From SXXH01 sp041165735 (GTDB lineage: Bacteria > Planctomycetota > UBA1135 > GCA-002686595): 63,650 bases of DNA. How positions within the stretch are numbered: the first letter of the stretch is position 1; every line of letters starts with the position of its first letter. The stretch lies in NCBI GenBank assembly GCA_046341775.1, contig JBKDQQ010000119.1, positions 1 through 63,650 of the forward strand, in the 5' to 3' direction. Positions 7,782 through 14,667 of this stretch are shown here, piece by piece. Made by a program: the position numbers and the translations under genes. The notes under the pieces were generated by a model that made no database searches, was not told the DNA's origin, and worked only from the letters and a program-made list of their open reading frames with translations.

Positions 7782-9356
7782 ATGCGCCTCCTCCTCCGCA
7801 TCCTGTGCCTGCCCGCGTCCTTGCTGCTGCTCGCGAGCCTCGCCGCCGCCCAAGGTTGGACCACCGAGAAGCGTCCCGACCTCGGACTCGAGTTCCAGGT
7901 GCCCAAGACCTGGGAAGGGCTGCCCGCCCAGCCCGACGAGCAGTGGGTCGTGCTGATCTACCAGGAGAAGGTCGACCCCAAGAAGCCCAAGCGCGCGCAG
8001 CGTCCGACGGTGTCGGTCGTGTGGATCGAGCACGCGCCGCCGGGCGCGCAGGGCGAGGAGCAAGCCGACGAGCAGCCGGGCGAACGGCGCCAGAAGGCGC
8101 GCGCCACCGAGCCGATCACGAGCCTCGAGAGTTGGACGCGCCAGCAGATGGCGGGCTGGACCGTCGGCAAGGCGCAGGGCGAGCCGAGGAAGCAGAAGGA
8201 TTGGACCGGGCAGGAGTACGCGCTGCTGCCGGGCAAGGGCGCCATCGCCGGCCTCGATGGCTGGGCGTGGGAGTGGCGCAACGAGGCGCGCACGGTCGCG
8301 TTCGTCGCCACCTGCGCCAAGGAGGATTGGGAGGCCAACGCGGCCCTGTGGCGCAAGATGGCCGCCGACGCGGCGATCGCGGAGCCCGAGGACAAGGACG
8401 CCGCCAAGCTGGAGCGCCTGTACGCGGGCAAGAAGCTGGTCGACCCCGCCTACCGCATCGAGGTGCGCAAGAAGCTGATCCGCGGCTGGCGCGCCGAGGA
8501 CGCCGAGCACTACATCCTGGCCACGAATTCGGCGGACAAGCCGCTGATCAAGCGAGTCCTGTCCGACCTGCCCGTGATCCGCAAGGAGTACGAGCGACTC
8601 TTCCCGCCGGTCGCGCCCATCACGCGCGCCTCGACGGTGCGCGTGTGCAAGAGCCGCGACGAGTACCTGCAGTACGGCGGGGCCGAGCGCACCGCCGGGT
8701 ACTGGAACGCGGGCTCCGAGGAGCTCGTCCTGTACGACAACGCGGCCGACCAGAAGGCGCTCAAGCGCGCCGACGACCTCGACACCTTCGTGGTGCTCTA
8801 CCACGAGGCCTTCCACCAGTACATCCACTACAGCGCGGGAGAGCTGCCGCCCCACACCTGGTTCAACGAGGGCTACGGCGACTACTTCAGCGGCGCGGTC
8901 ATCGTGGGCGGCAAGCTGAAGGAGATCGGCGTCAACAGCTGGCGCTGCGACACGATCCGCGAGGCGGTCTCGCTCGAGAAGCACATCCCCTGGCGCGAGA
9001 TCGTCAAGTACGAGCAGCGCGAGTACTACGACCCGACCAAGGTCTACATCTGCTACGCGCAAGGCTGGTCGATGGTCTACTTCCTGAACAAGAGCAAGGA
9101 CGTCGCCAAGAACCCCGCGTGGAAGAAGATCCTGCCGACCTACTTCGACACGCTGAAGTCGGCCTTCAAGGAGGAGCTCGAGCCCGTCCCCGAGGCGGCG
9201 CGCAAGCCCGGCCTGCGCGGCTTCGAGGAGGCCGGCTTCCGGGCGCGCACGCGCGCCAACGAAGCCGCCTTCGCCGGCGTCGACATGGACCAGATCGAAG
9301 CGGCGTGGAAGATCTTCGTGCTGGACCTCGTCTGCCCCGAGCGCGAGCGGAAGTGA
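7782..9356 (+). CDS. Secreted gluzincin-type metallopeptidase (DUF1570-like)
   Basis: 524 residues with a clear signal peptide ending near AAAQG. The central region has YHEAFHQYIH (HExxH zinc motif, about residue 346) followed 21-25 residues later by FNEGYGDYFSG, whose Glu would be the third zinc ligand of the gluzincin fold. Downstream is the usual YAQGWSMVYFLN segment that in this family packs against the active site. The N-terminal half (about 25-200) is a separate domain without a recognised motif and may bind substrate. The upstream GTG at 7764 would add MVQDWG, but the hydrophobic signal begins at the ATG I chose. The gene follows the phosphodiesterase operon with its own promoter-like box. 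Confidence 0.8.
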   Translation: MRLLLRILCLPASLLLLASLAAAQGWTTEKRPDLGLEFQVPKTWEGLPAQPDEQWVVLIYQEKVDPKKPKRAQRPTVSVVWIEHAPPGAQGEEQADEQPGERRQKARATEPITSLESWTRQQMAGWTVGKAQGEPRKQKDWTGQEYALLPGKGAIAGLDGWAWEWRNEARTVAFVATCAKEDWEANAALWRKMAADAAIAEPEDKDAAKLERLYAGKKLVDPAYRIEVRKKLIRGWRAEDAEHYILATNSADKPLIKRVLSDLPVIRKEYERLFPPVAPITRASTVRVCKSRDEYLQYGGAERTAGYWNAGSEELVLYDNAADQKALKRADDLDTFVVLYHEAFHQYIHYSAGELPPHTWFNEGYGDYFSGAVIVGGKLKEIGVNSWRCDTIREAVSLEKHIPWREIVKYEQREYYDPTKVYICYAQGWSMVYFLNKSKDVAKNPAWKKILPTYFDTLKSAFKEELEPVPEAARKPGLRGFEEAGFRARTRANEAAFAGVDMDQIEAAWKIFVLDLVCPERERK

Positions 9357-9362
9357 GCACTT

Positions 9363-9381
9363 GCCCCCGCGCGAAGGGGGC
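9363..9381 (+). terminator. Short GC hairpin after peptidase gene
   Basis: Arms GCCCCC (9363-9368) and GGGGGC (9376-9381) with a 7-nt loop, directly after the stop at 9356. No T-run follows, so termination is only a possibility. Confidence 0.3.
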
Positions 9382-9438
9382 TCCAGAATCGACGCCGTGG
9401 AATCCCGCGGAAGCCGAGCGAGCGACGAGCGCTGACCG

Positions 9439-10875
9439 ATGCGCTTCGACTCGGTCGTCTTCCTCGCCTTCTTCGTCGTCGCCTGGGCGGTGTGGCGCCT
9501 GTTGCCGCTGCGCGCGGCGAAGTTCGGCACCCTGGCCTCGAGCCTCGTGTTCTACGGCTGGTGGCGCTGGGAGTACCTGCTGCTGATCGCGTTCTCGGCC
9601 GCGATCGACTACTGGGCCGCCAAGCGCATCGCCGCCAGCGAAGACAAGGCCGCGCGCCTGCGCTGGCTGCTGCTGTCGCTGGTCTCCAACCTCGGGCTGC
9701 TGGCGTTCTTCAAGTACACGCCGCTCTTCGTGCGCACGGTGCTGATGCTCGACGCGCCACCCGCTCCCGCGCCAGCATGGGTCGACGAGTGGGTCGTGCC
9801 CGTCGGGATCAGCTTCTACACCTTCCAGACGCTGAGCTACACGATCGACGTGCACCGCGGGACGCTCAAGCCCTGCCGCGACTTCGTCGACTTCTTCCTC
9901 TTCGTCTCGTTCTTCCCGCAGCTCGTCGCCGGGCCGATCCTGCGCGCGAGCGAGCTCCTGCCGCAGCTCGAGCGGCGCGCCGCCTTGTCGTGGGCGCGCG
10001 TGCAGATCGGGCTGTACCGCGTCGTCTCGGGCCTCTTCTGGAAGATCGTCGTGGCCGACGGCCTCGCCATGTCGGTCGAGCGCATCTACAGCCCCGCCCG
10101 CGCCGTCGACGCCTCGACGCTCGATGCATGGCTGGCGACGGCCTGCTTCGGAGGTCAGATCTACGCCGACTTCGCCGGGTACTCGGGGATCGCCATTGGC
10201 CTCGCGCACTTGATGGGCCTGCGCTTCCCGGAGAACTTCCGCTATCCCTACATCGCGGCCAGCCTGTCGGAGTTCTGGAAGCGCTGGCACATCTCGCTCT
10301 CGCAGTGGCTGCGCGACTACCTGTACATCCCCTTGGGCGGCAATCGGCTCGGCAAGTTGCGCACCTACGCCAACCTGCTCGTCACCATGCTGCTGGGCGG
10401 CTTGTGGCACGGCGCCTCGTGGAGCTTCCTCGCGTGGGGCGCGATCCACGGGGCCGGACTCGCCATCGAGAAGGCGCTCGGGCTGGAGGGCCGCAACAAG
10501 GTCGGCCATTGGCCCTTGGCGGGCGCGCTCGACCTCGGCCTGCGCCTCCTGCGCATCGCGCTGACCTGGGCCATCGTCCACACGGCGTGGGTGTACTTCC
10601 GCGCCGCCGACTTCGGCACGGCCAACGCGCTGGTCGCCCACATGTGGATCGATCCGCTGCGCGGCGCCGCCGGCGGCGCCAGCATCCTCCTCGACAGCCC
10701 GCAACTCCTGTTCCTGCTGCCCGTCGCGCTCGCGCACGCCGCGCAGTGCGGCCACGAATGGCTGGGTGTCAAGAAGACTGGATCGATGCGGGTGGTCCTC
10801 GCCGGCATCTACCTGGCCGCGCTGCTCCTCGTCGACCGCGGCGAGGGCTCGCCCTTCCTCTACTTCCAGTTCTAG
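9439..10875 (+). CDS. MBOAT-family membrane O-acyltransferase (AlgI/DltB-like)
   Basis: 478 residues with about ten hydrophobic segments. The family hallmarks are clear: GISFYTFQTLSYTID, PQLVAGPI, FWKRWHISLSQWLRDYLYIPLGG and LWHGASWSFLAWGAIHG, the last carrying the conserved His of MBOAT acyltransferases. Relatives such as AlgI and DltB move acyl groups across the membrane for attachment to an exported polymer such as alginate or teichoic acid. The next gene, 9 nt downstream, is an SGNH-like membrane protein, the usual partner that completes transfer to the polymer. The acceptor here cannot be read from the sequence. Confidence 0.95.
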   Translation: MRFDSVVFLAFFVVAWAVWRLLPLRAAKFGTLASSLVFYGWWRWEYLLLIAFSAAIDYWAAKRIAASEDKAARLRWLLLSLVSNLGLLAFFKYTPLFVRTVLMLDAPPAPAPAWVDEWVVPVGISFYTFQTLSYTIDVHRGTLKPCRDFVDFFLFVSFFPQLVAGPILRASELLPQLERRAALSWARVQIGLYRVVSGLFWKIVVADGLAMSVERIYSPARAVDASTLDAWLATACFGGQIYADFAGYSGIAIGLAHLMGLRFPENFRYPYIAASLSEFWKRWHISLSQWLRDYLYIPLGGNRLGKLRTYANLLVTMLLGGLWHGASWSFLAWGAIHGAGLAIEKALGLEGRNKVGHWPLAGALDLGLRLLRIALTWAIVHTAWVYFRAADFGTANALVAHMWIDPLRGAAGGASILLDSPQLLFLLPVALAHAAQCGHEWLGVKKTGSMRVVLAGIYLAALLLVDRGEGSPFLYFQF

Positions 10876-10884
10876 GACCCGAGC

Positions 10885-11856
10885 ATGGACCAGCGCCCAT
10901 CCGCGACTCGCGCCTTCCGCGGCCCGCGCGGCCTGCTGCCCATCGCCGGTTCCCTGCTCGCCGGCGCTGCGCTGGTCGCGGCGTGGCTCGTCGCGTTCCC
11001 TGTCGATCGCCCTTCCGGGCTGGTCAAGTTCGATCCGATGCCGCGCCGCTGGCTGACCGAGCTGCCTTCGGCCGTGCAGGCGGGACAGCCCGCGACCAAC
11101 TCCAAGGCGCTGGTGCAGTTCGACGGCCGCGACCGTTCCGATGGGTTGCTCGTCGTGGGGGACAGCCGCGCCTCGGCGGCCATCTCGCTGCGCCTGCTCG
11201 AACGCGAGCTGCACCGGCCGTGCTCGATGATCTGGTACGGGTTCGCGCAGTACGACCTGCTGCTAGAAGGCGTGCGCACGCTCGAGCCGCGCACCTTGCT
11301 CGTGTGCCTGACTCCGGCGGCCCTGCACGTCAACTACATGAAGCGCATGGAGCTGCTGCTGGAGCGCGAACGCGACAAGACCTGGATGCGCCGCCTCGAC
11401 GACACGCTCGACGACGAGCTCGATGCGCTGCGCAAGCAATGGCTGCGCCCGTTCGATCCGACCTTGTACAAGAGCTGGACCAAGCTCGACGCCGTGGAGC
11501 CGGAGCGCCAGGTCGGCGTGTACGTCGACATGCTCGCCAAGGACCACGCCGCGCGGCTCGAGTCGCTGGGACGCCTCGAGGACGGCTTGCGGGCGCTGCA
11601 GGCCGAGGGCAGGCGCATCGTCTGCGTGCGCCTGCCCGTGCTCGCCAAGCTCGAGCAGGTCGAGGACATGAACTTCGAGCCGCGGCTGTGGAGCGAGATG
11701 TGCGCGCGCCTCGGCGCGCCGTACCTCGACTCCTTCGGCGGGCAGGACGCCTACGCCACCTCCGACGGATCGCACCTCGTGGGCGCGGACGCCGAACGCT
11801 ACACGCTGGCCTTGGCGGCCTGGTTGGAGGAGCAGGGACTGGCCCTGCCCGAGTAG
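10885..11856 (+). CDS. SGNH-hydrolase-like membrane protein, MBOAT partner
   Basis: 323 residues with one N-terminal transmembrane segment (about 17-38) and an extracytoplasmic domain. GDSRAS at about residue 92 is the Ser block of SGNH enzymes and TSDGSHL near the C-terminus supplies the Asp and His of the triad, the arrangement of AlgJ/AlgX, DltD and related acyltransfer partners. It is coupled to the MBOAT gene by a 9-nt gap. Inferred role: taking the acyl group exported by the MBOAT protein and adding it to a surface polymer. Overall similarity to any one of these named proteins is too low to assign a symbol. Confidence 0.8.
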   Translation: MDQRPSATRAFRGPRGLLPIAGSLLAGAALVAAWLVAFPVDRPSGLVKFDPMPRRWLTELPSAVQAGQPATNSKALVQFDGRDRSDGLLVVGDSRASAAISLRLLERELHRPCSMIWYGFAQYDLLLEGVRTLEPRTLLVCLTPAALHVNYMKRMELLLERERDKTWMRRLDDTLDDELDALRKQWLRPFDPTLYKSWTKLDAVEPERQVGVYVDMLAKDHAARLESLGRLEDGLRALQAEGRRIVCVRLPVLAKLEQVEDMNFEPRLWSEMCARLGAPYLDSFGGQDAYATSDGSHLVGADAERYTLALAAWLEEQGLALPE

Positions 11857-11890
11857 GCGCGAGTCGCCCCGGTTTTTCCCTGTTTTGGTC

Positions 11891-11934
11891 CCCCGTTCCC
11901 CGCGCCGGGCGCGGAAGCGGGGTCTGACAGACCC
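11891..11934. repeat. Compound palindromic element (REP-like)
   Basis: Two nested structures are present. CCCCG (11891-11895) pairs with CGGGG (11918-11922) around an inner palindrome CCGCGCC-G-GGCGCGG (11900-11914). Overlapping this is GGGTCTG-A-CAGACCC (11920-11934), a near-continuous 15-base palindrome. The T-rich segment lies before, not after, the hairpin on the plus strand. This looks more like a REP/transposon-end type element than a simple terminator, but no transposase is in the window. Confidence 0.45.
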
Positions 11935-12012
11935 TCCCGCTCCGTTCTCCACGCGAAGGGACGCGCTCGTGCGTTAGCCTGAACACGGGGCGCGGTGCTC
12001 GTCGGCGCGCCA

Positions 12013-12030
12013 GCCTTCCACGTGGAAGGC
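12013..12030. promoter_or_regulatory. 18-bp perfect palindrome with CACGTG core
   Basis: GCCTTCCACGTGGAAGGC is identical to its reverse complement over all 18 bases. It lies 59 bp before the start of the diiron-enzyme gene, a good position for an operator controlling the three-gene cassette. A parS-like role was considered because of the CACGTG core, but flanking bases match poorly. Confidence 0.5.
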
Positions 12031-12088
12031 CGGATTAGGCCCGGCTGGACGGGCTCAAACAGGAAGTCGCTTCAGGAATACAGCCGCC

Positions 12089-12889
12089 ATGGTGCAACTC
12101 CAAACCGCCACCGCCGTCGACGGCGTGTTGCTATCCGGACTCGACGCGCGCGCGTGCGTCGAGGGGCTAGTGGTCGAGGCGTGCCGGCACCGCGCCGTGC
12201 GACACCCGTACCTGAAGGCGCTGGCGACCGGCGACCTGCCGGACACGCGCTGGGCGCTGGGCGACTTCGCGCGCCACTACTACGGGTACTCGGCGCACTT
12301 CCCTAGGTACCTGACCGCCACCATCTCGCGCCTCGAGACGCCCGCGCACCGGCGCGCCCTGCTGGAGAACCTCGTCGAGGAGTCGGGGCAGTACCACGAG
12401 CCGGACCTGCAACTGCTCGAGCGCCGCGGCGTACGGCGCGAGTGGATCGTCGGCGTGCCGCACCCCGAGTTGTTCCGCCGCTTCCGCGAGGCGCTCGGCC
12501 TGCAAGGCGACTTCGGACTGGACGGCATCGAGGTCTCGTGTTGGCGCGAGCTGTTCTACGACACGATGACGCACGGCAGCGCGGCCCAGGCGGTGGGCGC
12601 GCTCGGCCTCGGCACGGAGACCATCGTGCGACTCGTCTACTCCCACTTCCTGCCGGCGATCGAGCGCGCGGACCTGCCGCCCGAGGCCACGGTGTTCTTC
12701 CCGCTGCACTGCGACGTGGACGATGCGCACCAGGAGACCCTGAAGTCCATCGCCATCGACCTCGCCGCCACCGAAGCCGGGCGGCGCGACCTCGAACGCG
12801 GCATGCGCAAGGCGTTGTTCCTGCGCGCGAGCTTCTGGGACTTCCTCCACGAGCGGGCCCTGGGCATCGGAGAGGAGGCGCGCGCGTGA
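12089..12889 (+). CDS. Heme-oxygenase-like diiron oxidase/oxygenase (CADD/PqqC-like)
   Basis: 266 residues, all-helical in appearance. A full set of heme-oxygenase-like diiron ligands can be placed: E97 (or E98) and H103 in the EESGQYHEPDL helix, E177, and H207-x3-D211-x2-H214 in PLHCDVDDAHQET. The last spacing matches the one in the chlamydial enzyme CADD, and the order matches other members of the fold such as UndA and SznF. Known members catalyse N-oxygenation, oxidative C-C cleavage or self-sacrificing 4-aminobenzoate formation; this one's substrate is unknown. A CAGGA ribosome binding sequence lies about 10 nt before the ATG. The methyltransferase gene overlaps its stop, so the products are probably made together and act in the cytoplasm. 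Confidence 0.85.
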   Translation: MVQLQTATAVDGVLLSGLDARACVEGLVVEACRHRAVRHPYLKALATGDLPDTRWALGDFARHYYGYSAHFPRYLTATISRLETPAHRRALLENLVEESGQYHEPDLQLLERRGVRREWIVGVPHPELFRRFREALGLQGDFGLDGIEVSCWRELFYDTMTHGSAAQAVGALGLGTETIVRLVYSHFLPAIERADLPPEATVFFPLHCDVDDAHQETLKSIAIDLAATEAGRRDLERGMRKALFLRASFWDFLHERALGIGEEARA

Positions 12890-13641
12890 GCGAGGCCACT
12901 TCGACCATCTACGATCGCGCCGCGGGGAATTGGGCGCGCAACGAGCCGGTGCTCCTGTCGGACTACACGGCGCGGCCATTCGTGTTCCGCGCCTGCGAGC
13001 CGCTGCAAGGCAAGTCGGTGCTCGACCTCGGCTGCGGCGAAGGTTACGTGGCGCGCACGCTCGCCGCGAAGGGCACGAGCAGGATCCTCGCCTACGACAT
13101 CTCGCCGGGCATGGTGGAGAAGGCGCGCGAGAGCGAGGCGGCGACGCCGCTGGGCATCGACTACAAGGTCGGCGACGCGAGCGAGGACCTGGGGCTGCCC
13201 GAAGGCTCCTTCGACCTCGCCATCGCGGTGTTCCTGTTCAACTACCTGGACACGGCGCGCATGCTGCGCGTCATGCGCACCGCGCACCGCGCGCTCAAGC
13301 CGGGCGGGCGCTTCATCTACACGGTGCCGCATCCGTCCTTGCCGTTCCTGCGGCCGATGGAGGCGCCGTTCTACTTCGATCGCGGCGCCCACGGCTACTT
13401 CAACGGCCGCGACCAGCTGTTCGAGGGTCGCATCTGGCGCCGCGACGGCGTCGACGTGCCCGTGCGTTGCGTGCACAAGACCTTCGCGGACTACTTCGAC
13501 TGCCTCGCCCAGGCGGGCTTCGCGAAGCTGCCCAGGGTGGTCGAGCTGCGCGCGACCGAGGAGCACCTCGCGCTCGATCCGCGCTTCTTCGGCCCCTTGG
13601 CCGAACAGCCGCTGCACGTCATGTTCGAACTGGAACGCTGA
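12886..13641 (+). CDS. Class I SAM-dependent methyltransferase
   Basis: GTG start overlaps the preceding stop (GTGA), giving 251 residues. Motif I is VLDLGCGEGYVAR (about residues 45-57), the acidic loop is AYDISPGM, and later comes GSFDLAIAVFLFNYL and LKPGGRFIYTVPHP, the standard order of a Methyltransf_11/25 type Rossmann domain. There is no signal peptide. Substrate is not predictable, but strict translational coupling to the diiron enzyme and the dioxygenase suggests it methylates an intermediate of the same small-molecule pathway. The C-terminal third, with a YFDRGAHGYFNGRD segment, is probably the substrate-binding part. Confidence 0.9.
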   Translation: MSEATSTIYDRAAGNWARNEPVLLSDYTARPFVFRACEPLQGKSVLDLGCGEGYVARTLAAKGTSRILAYDISPGMVEKARESEAATPLGIDYKVGDASEDLGLPEGSFDLAIAVFLFNYLDTARMLRVMRTAHRALKPGGRFIYTVPHPSLPFLRPMEAPFYFDRGAHGYFNGRDQLFEGRIWRRDGVDVPVRCVHKTFADYFDCLAQAGFAKLPRVVELRATEEHLALDPRFFGPLAEQPLHVMFELER

Positions 13642-13643
13642 CC

Positions 13644-14618
13644 ATGGAACAGGCGCTCGAAGCGCGCATCGCGCCCGAGTCCGCGACCAGGTCGGGCTGG
13701 ACGGCGGCCCGGCTGCGCGAGGAAGGCGGCTGGATCGTCGCGGCAGGCGCGGAGGAGCGCGCGGAATGCGAGCGCCTGGCGGCGTGGGCGCGCGACCAGG
13801 CCGACCCCGTGGGGACCTACGCGCCCGGCGTCGTGCCGTCGCCTGCGCTGGAGCGGTTGGCCGAGCGCGTGGGAGCCGCGCTGCGCGCGCACGGCGTGGC
13901 GCGCGTGGTCGACCTCGATCCGGCGCTCGACGACGCGGCCTTGCGCATGGCCTACCTCGCCACGGGACTCGCGGGCGGACCGAGCCTCGACAACTACGGT
14001 CGGCTCTTCGACGTGGTCGACCGCGGGGAGGACTACCGGAAGAACGCCGTGCCCGTCTCGATGACGCGCGAGTCGACTTCGTTCCACACCGACAGCAGCG
14101 CGCGCGACACCTGCCCCGACCGCGTCGGGCTCCTGTGCCTCTCCGCGGCGGCCGAGGGCGGTGAATCGCTGGTCAGCAGCGCGGTCGCCGTGCACGAAGA
14201 GTTGCGTCGCGTCGCGCCCGAGGCGCTGCGCGTCCTGTACCGGCCCTTCATGCGGGACGTGGTCACGCCGGGGACGGCGAGGAACCTCGACGCCGTGCGC
14301 GCCAATCGCTTTCCCGTCTACGCCTTCGACGAGCGCCGCGGCGAGTTGGTGTTCCGCTACATGCGCTACTGGATCGAACGCGCCCACGAGATGGTCGGCG
14401 AGCCGCTCCTCGCCGACGAGCGCGCCGCCTTCGACCGGCTGGACGCCTTCCTGGAGGACCAGCGCTTCGCCCTGTCGTTCAGGCTGCGGCGCGGCGAGAT
14501 GCTGTGGGTCGACAATCGCCTCGTGGCCCACAATCGCACGAGCTTCCGCGACGACCCCGCCGCGCCGCGCCGCCTCGTGCGGATGTGGACGATGGACGCG
14601 CGTCGCACCTGCGGCTGA
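13644..14618 (+). CDS. TauD/TfdA-type Fe(II)/2-oxoglutarate dioxygenase
   Basis: 324 residues. The iron triad is visible as H148-x-D150 in SFHTDSS and H296 in VDNRLVAHNRTSF, with R310 or R313 of RRLVRMW positioned to bind the 2-oxoglutarate carboxylate. This is the double-stranded beta-helix layout of the TauD/clavaminate synthase group, which performs hydroxylation, desaturation, ring formation or halogenation; an Asp at the facial triad argues against a halogenase. It starts 2 nt after the methyltransferase stop. With the two upstream genes it forms a compact set of two iron enzymes plus a methyltransferase, typical of a small natural-product or cofactor pathway. Confidence 0.9.
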   Translation: MEQALEARIAPESATRSGWTAARLREEGGWIVAAGAEERAECERLAAWARDQADPVGTYAPGVVPSPALERLAERVGAALRAHGVARVVDLDPALDDAALRMAYLATGLAGGPSLDNYGRLFDVVDRGEDYRKNAVPVSMTRESTSFHTDSSARDTCPDRVGLLCLSAAAEGGESLVSSAVAVHEELRRVAPEALRVLYRPFMRDVVTPGTARNLDAVRANRFPVYAFDERRGELVFRYMRYWIERAHEMVGEPLLADERAAFDRLDAFLEDQRFALSFRLRRGEMLWVDNRLVAHNRTSFRDDPAAPRRLVRMWTMDARRTCG

Positions 14619-14653
14619 GGCCGGCGCGCGTGGCGCGGATCCGCGTCCGCGCC

Positions 14654-14659
14654 TAGACT
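14654..14659 (+). promoter_or_regulatory. -10-like TAGACT 8 nt before start of 14668 gene
   Basis: TAGACT ends exactly 8 nt before the ATG and no Shine-Dalgarno sequence is present, as expected for a leaderless mRNA. It suggests the transglutaminase-like gene has its own promoter and is not part of the diiron cassette. Confidence 0.45.
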
Positions 14660-14667
14660 CGCTCCGC

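Noticed and set aside
12013..12030. Palindrome as a parS centromere site
   Set aside because: It shares the CACGTG centre, but only about 10 of 16 bases fit the usual parS consensus and no parA/parB genes are in the window.
12089..12889. Assignment of the diiron protein as PqqC
   Set aside because: PqqC is cofactorless and lacks the full diiron ligand set; here all six ligands can be placed and no other pqq genes are present.
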